A stretch of 8,317 nucleotides of DNA from an uncultured Candidatus Melainabacteria bacterium (GTDB lineage: Bacteria > Cyanobacteriota > Vampirovibrionia > Gastranaerophilales > Gastranaerophilaceae): NCBI GenBank assembly GCA_934754855.1, contig CAKVJR010000077.1, forward strand, positions 1 through 8,317, given 5' to 3'. How positions within the stretch are numbered: the first letter of the stretch is position 1; each line of letters begins with the position of its first letter. The position numbers were made by a program, and so were the translations under genes. The notes under the pieces were generated by a model that saw only the letters and a program-made list of their open reading frames with translations, ran no database searches and was not told where the DNA came from. Below are positions 6,567 to 8,317 of the stretch, piece after piece.

Positions 6567-6592
6567 TAAACATTTTTATCAAATGTTTGTTT
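6564..6592. promoter_or_regulatory. AT-rich palindrome upstream of purH-like gene
   Basis: AAACATTT (6568-6575) and AAATGTTT (6581-6588) are a perfect inverted repeat around TTATC. The arms extend to AAATAAACATTT / AAATGTTTGTTT (6564-6592) with one T-G pair. It ends about 30 bp before the purH ATG. There is no T-run after it, so an operator or leader hairpin is more likely than a terminator. Confidence 0.45.
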
Positions 6593-6593
6593 G

Positions 6594-6617
6594 TGATATT
6601 GTGGAGAAAAAGAGGGA
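6594..6617 (+). promoter_or_regulatory. possible extended -10 and ribosome binding site of purH-like gene
   Basis: TGATATTGT (6594-6602) resembles an extended -10 (TGn plus TATTGT, 4 of 6), with no good -35. AGAGGGA at 6611-6617 is a good Shine-Dalgarno site five bases before the ATG at 6623. It decides that start over the ATG at 6587, which lies inside the palindrome and has no ribosome site. The ribosome site is secure; the promoter is weak. Confidence 0.5.
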
Positions 6618-6622
6618 TTAAA

Positions 6623-8014
6623 ATGAGCAAAAAAATTCTTGTTAATGTGTATAATAACGACGGTATTGTTGAATTTGCGAAGAATTTGTCGGAGAAAAAC
6701 GACTTTGATGTTTTTGCGACGGAAAAATCGTTTGAATTTTTGACGGCAAACGGCTTGTGCGTCGAAAAATTCGATTGGCAAAATACTGATTTTGATATGG
6801 TTGTTTGCAATTTTTACCCGCTCGAAAAGTACTTAAACAAGGATATGGACGAAGAGGAAGTCCTTTCTCACTTCGATAGCGAGGGGCTTTCCATTGTTCA
6901 AAAATTTGCAAAAAAATATAAAGACACAATCGTTCTTATTAATCCTGCTCAATATGAAACGGTTTTTGAGGCTATCACAAACGGCACGGTTACTGAAAAT
7001 TTGAAGAAAGAACTTGCGGAAAAAGCACTTATGCAAGTTTGCAAACTCAATGCAACTCTTTTGAATATTCTTGACACAAATGGTGTTCATTTGAACTTGA
7101 ATGAGGAAAAGAGCGGCGATTTGGCGTATGGCGAAAACCAGCACCAAAAGGCTGCTTTATATACGGGTGACACAATTTCTTATGAAGTTATTGCAAACCG
7201 TCAACTTTCGACAAACAATATTTTGGACATAAACCTTGCAACGCAAATGGTTTCTGAATTTTACGACGTCAATGCTGCGGTTGTGACAAGACATGCAATG
7301 CCTTGTGCCGTGGCTCTCGGCTCTACGCTTGAAATTGCGTACCAAAAAGCAATCGACTGCGACCCGATTAGTGCTTTCGGCGGGGTTGTCGCTTTTTCTC
7401 AAAAAGTTGATACAAAATTGGCAAAAGCGTTGAGTTCATTGCTTCTTGATATTGTTATCGCACCAGATTTTGATGACGATGCAATCGAGATTTTGAAAGA
7501 ATGTAATTTGAAATTAATCAAAATTTTCACACCGTTAAAGGATTTTAAGGCATATTTGAAAAATCAAATCACAGTAACTCCTTTCGGAACGCTCGTTCAA
7601 GAACCGAATACGGCGGAACTTAACACAAATTCTTTCAAGGTTGTTACGAAGAAAAAACCGACGACAGAACAGGTTGAGGATATGGTTTTTGGGTGGAAAG
7701 TTTCAAAATATACCCGCTCAAACTCGGCAATTGTCGTCAAAGATTTGAAAACCGTCGGAATTTCTCAAGGTCAGGCAAATCGTGTTGAGGCAGTTGATAT
7801 CGCACTCGATAAGGCTTGCGAAAACTCGAAAGACGCTGTCCTTGTGACGGACGGTGCTATCAGAACAAAAGATATTATCCTCGATGCCGCACAGGCTCGA
7901 ATTGCCGCAATTCTTCAACCTGCGGGTACAAAAAAGGATAAAGAAATTTTTGACGTTGCCGACAAATACGAACTTACAATGGTCAGAACATTGCTCAGAG
8001 AATTTAAACACTAA
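6623..8014 (+). CDS. purH: divergent PurH-like protein (AICAR transformylase / IMP cyclohydrolase homologue), catalytic motifs altered
   Basis: 463 residues against roughly 530 for PurH, which catalyses the last two steps of IMP synthesis. The order is kept: an MGS-like N-terminal domain (NNDGIVEFAKNLSEK; VVCNFYPLEKY at 60-70; FDSEGLSIVQKFAKKYKD at 84-101) and a transformylase domain (YGENQHQ at 169-175; DPISAFGGVVAF at 247-258; SNSAIVV at 366-372; GQANRVEA at 383-390; LREFKH at the end). Unusual: about 40 residues are missing between residues 45 and 57, exactly where the invariant GRVKTLHP loop of IMP cyclohydrolase belongs, and the TGGT phosphate loop is replaced by ATEKS. In the transformylase the KHxNPCG motif reads RHAMPCA (R223-H224), and the SDAFFPF motif is replaced by TDGAIRTKD (409-417). 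All frames around the gap were read and no lost segment is present. It may be inactive, changed in function, or a lineage variant. The symbol marks homology only. Confidence 0.82.
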   Translation: MSKKILVNVYNNDGIVEFAKNLSEKNDFDVFATEKSFEFLTANGLCVEKFDWQNTDFDMVVCNFYPLEKYLNKDMDEEEVLSHFDSEGLSIVQKFAKKYKDTIVLINPAQYETVFEAITNGTVTENLKKELAEKALMQVCKLNATLLNILDTNGVHLNLNEEKSGDLAYGENQHQKAALYTGDTISYEVIANRQLSTNNILDINLATQMVSEFYDVNAAVVTRHAMPCAVALGSTLEIAYQKAIDCDPISAFGGVVAFSQKVDTKLAKALSSLLLDIVIAPDFDDDAIEILKECNLKLIKIFTPLKDFKAYLKNQITVTPFGTLVQEPNTAELNTNSFKVVTKKKPTTEQVEDMVFGWKVSKYTRSNSAIVVKDLKTVGISQGQANRVEAVDIALDKACENSKDAVLVTDGAIRTKDIILDAAQARIAAILQPAGTKKDKEIFDVADKYELTMVRTLLREFKH

Positions 8015-8024
8015 TAGTGTTATT
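8006..8024 (+). repeat. repeat copy spanning the purH-like stop codon
   Basis: AAACACTAATAGTGTTATT covers the last Lys-His codons and the TAA stop, with TAG straight after in frame. It is 18/19 identical to the copy over the GT2 stop (2922-2940, minus strand), in the same orientation and reading frame relative to its gene. AACACTA and TAGTGTT form a perfect 15-bp palindrome (8007-8021). Confidence 0.75.
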
Positions 8025-8036
8025 GCTTGCAATGAC
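8019..8036 (+). terminator. hairpin between purH-like gene and MFS gene
   Basis: GTTATTGCTTGCAATGAC folds into a seven-pair stem (one T-G) with loop CTTG. It has no T-run after it, so it is a poor intrinsic terminator. It competes with the 8007-8021 palindrome for GTGTT. It may be an RNA processing or attenuation element within a purH-MFS transcript. Confidence 0.3.
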
Positions 8037-8061
8037 TGCCGAAACACACAAAGGATAAGAA

Positions 8062-8317
8062 ATGAACAGTTGCAAAAAAGCAGTAAATTGGTTGATATTT
8101 TCCCATTTTATAATTGATTGTTACCCCGGATTTATCGCACCGTTATTGCCTTTTATCGCTTCAAAAGTCGGAATTACAATGAAAGATGCCATGGCGATTA
8201 TAAGCATTGCAAACATCTCTTCTTACCTGTTGCAGCCTGTTTTCGGGTATTTTTCGGATAAATGCAAAAAAAGATTTTTCATATTTTGGGGAATAATTAT
8301 CGCCTCTGTATTTTTGC
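8062..8317 (+). CDS. MFS transporter, fosmidomycin-resistance (FSR)-like, 3' partial
   Basis: The first 85 codons are visible and the frame is open to the right edge. The start ATG has a ribosome site, AAGGA at 8051-8055, six bases upstream. Seen: HFIIDCYPGFIAPLLPF (residues 15-31) in the first membrane helix, which matches the HFxxDxYxG pattern of the fosmidomycin-resistance branch of the major facilitator superfamily. A second helix ends in LLQPVFGYFSDKCKKR (56-71), the MFS motif A loop between helices 2 and 3. A third helix then starts. Such proteins are inner-membrane exporters driven by the proton gradient. The substrate cannot be inferred from this fragment. It lies 47 bp after the purH-like stop on the same strand and may be cotranscribed with it. 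Confidence 0.85.
   Translation, partial: MNSCKKAVNWLIFSHFIIDCYPGFIAPLLPFIASKVGITMKDAMAIISIANISSYLLQPVFGYFSDKCKKRFFIFWGIIIASVFL

Noticed and set aside
6587..6622. An N-terminal extension of the purH-like protein from ATG 6587
   Set aside because: That ATG is inside the palindrome without a ribosome site. The ATG at 6623 has AGAGGGA correctly spaced and matches the family N-terminus.
6263..6781. Minus-strand reading frame of 172 codons across the dehydratase-purH gap
   Set aside because: It overlaps both real genes, its middle is the 14-bp repeat translated as low-complexity sequence, and no family is recognisable.
6740..6800. A frameshift or sequencing error explaining the shortened PurH N-terminal domain
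   Set aside because: The frame is continuous on both sides of the gap, and no other frame nearby encodes the missing GRVKTLHP segment.

Overview
The window is AT-rich bacterial DNA using the standard code (TGA and TAA as stops, TGG for Trp), with good Shine-Dalgarno sites on several genes. A bacterial surface-glycosylation locus sits beside a purH-like gene and a transporter. The phylum cannot be fixed from the sequence alone. A low-GC, probably host- or gut-associated bacterium fits (Bacillota, or gut Gastranaerophilales/'Melainabacteria' as an unproven guess).

Layout: (1) 2-2602, plus strand: a YfhO-family multi-membrane GT-C-like protein, cut off by the left edge. (2) 2603-2928: a gene-free stretch holding a family of short repeats (core AACACTATTTGTTG), four of them intact or nearly so. 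Three of these, plus two decayed copies, fall on an exact 57-nt period. (3) 2929-3648, minus strand: a dolichyl/undecaprenyl-phosphate-type GT2 glycosyltransferase convergent to yfhO. (4) 3649-3823: a divergent control region with a promoter in each direction. (5) 3824-6427, plus strand: a tight three-gene operon of a small cupin, a DegT/DnrJ-type aminotransferase resembling GDP-perosamine synthase, and a GDP-mannose 4,6-dehydratase-like enzyme. (6) 6428-6622: a degenerate 14-bp tandem repeat followed by an AT-rich palindrome. (7) 6623-8014: a short, divergent PurH homologue lacking key catalytic motifs. (8) From 8062: the first 85 codons of an MFS transporter of the fosmidomycin-resistance type.

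The dehydratase and aminotransferase together would turn GDP-mannose into GDP-4-keto-6-deoxymannose and then GDP-perosamine (or a related 4-amino sugar). The GT2 could load a sugar onto a polyprenyl carrier, and YfhO could transfer it outside the membrane, as proposed for the CsbB/YfhO pair of Bacillus. That link is inference.

The two strongest oddities are the repeat family and the PurH protein. One repeat form spans the stop codons of two unrelated genes (the GT2 and purH) with 18 of 19 bases identical and in the same reading frame. The PurH homologue has lost the lysine-bearing active-site loop of IMP cyclohydrolase and carries Arg for the catalytic Lys of the transformylase.
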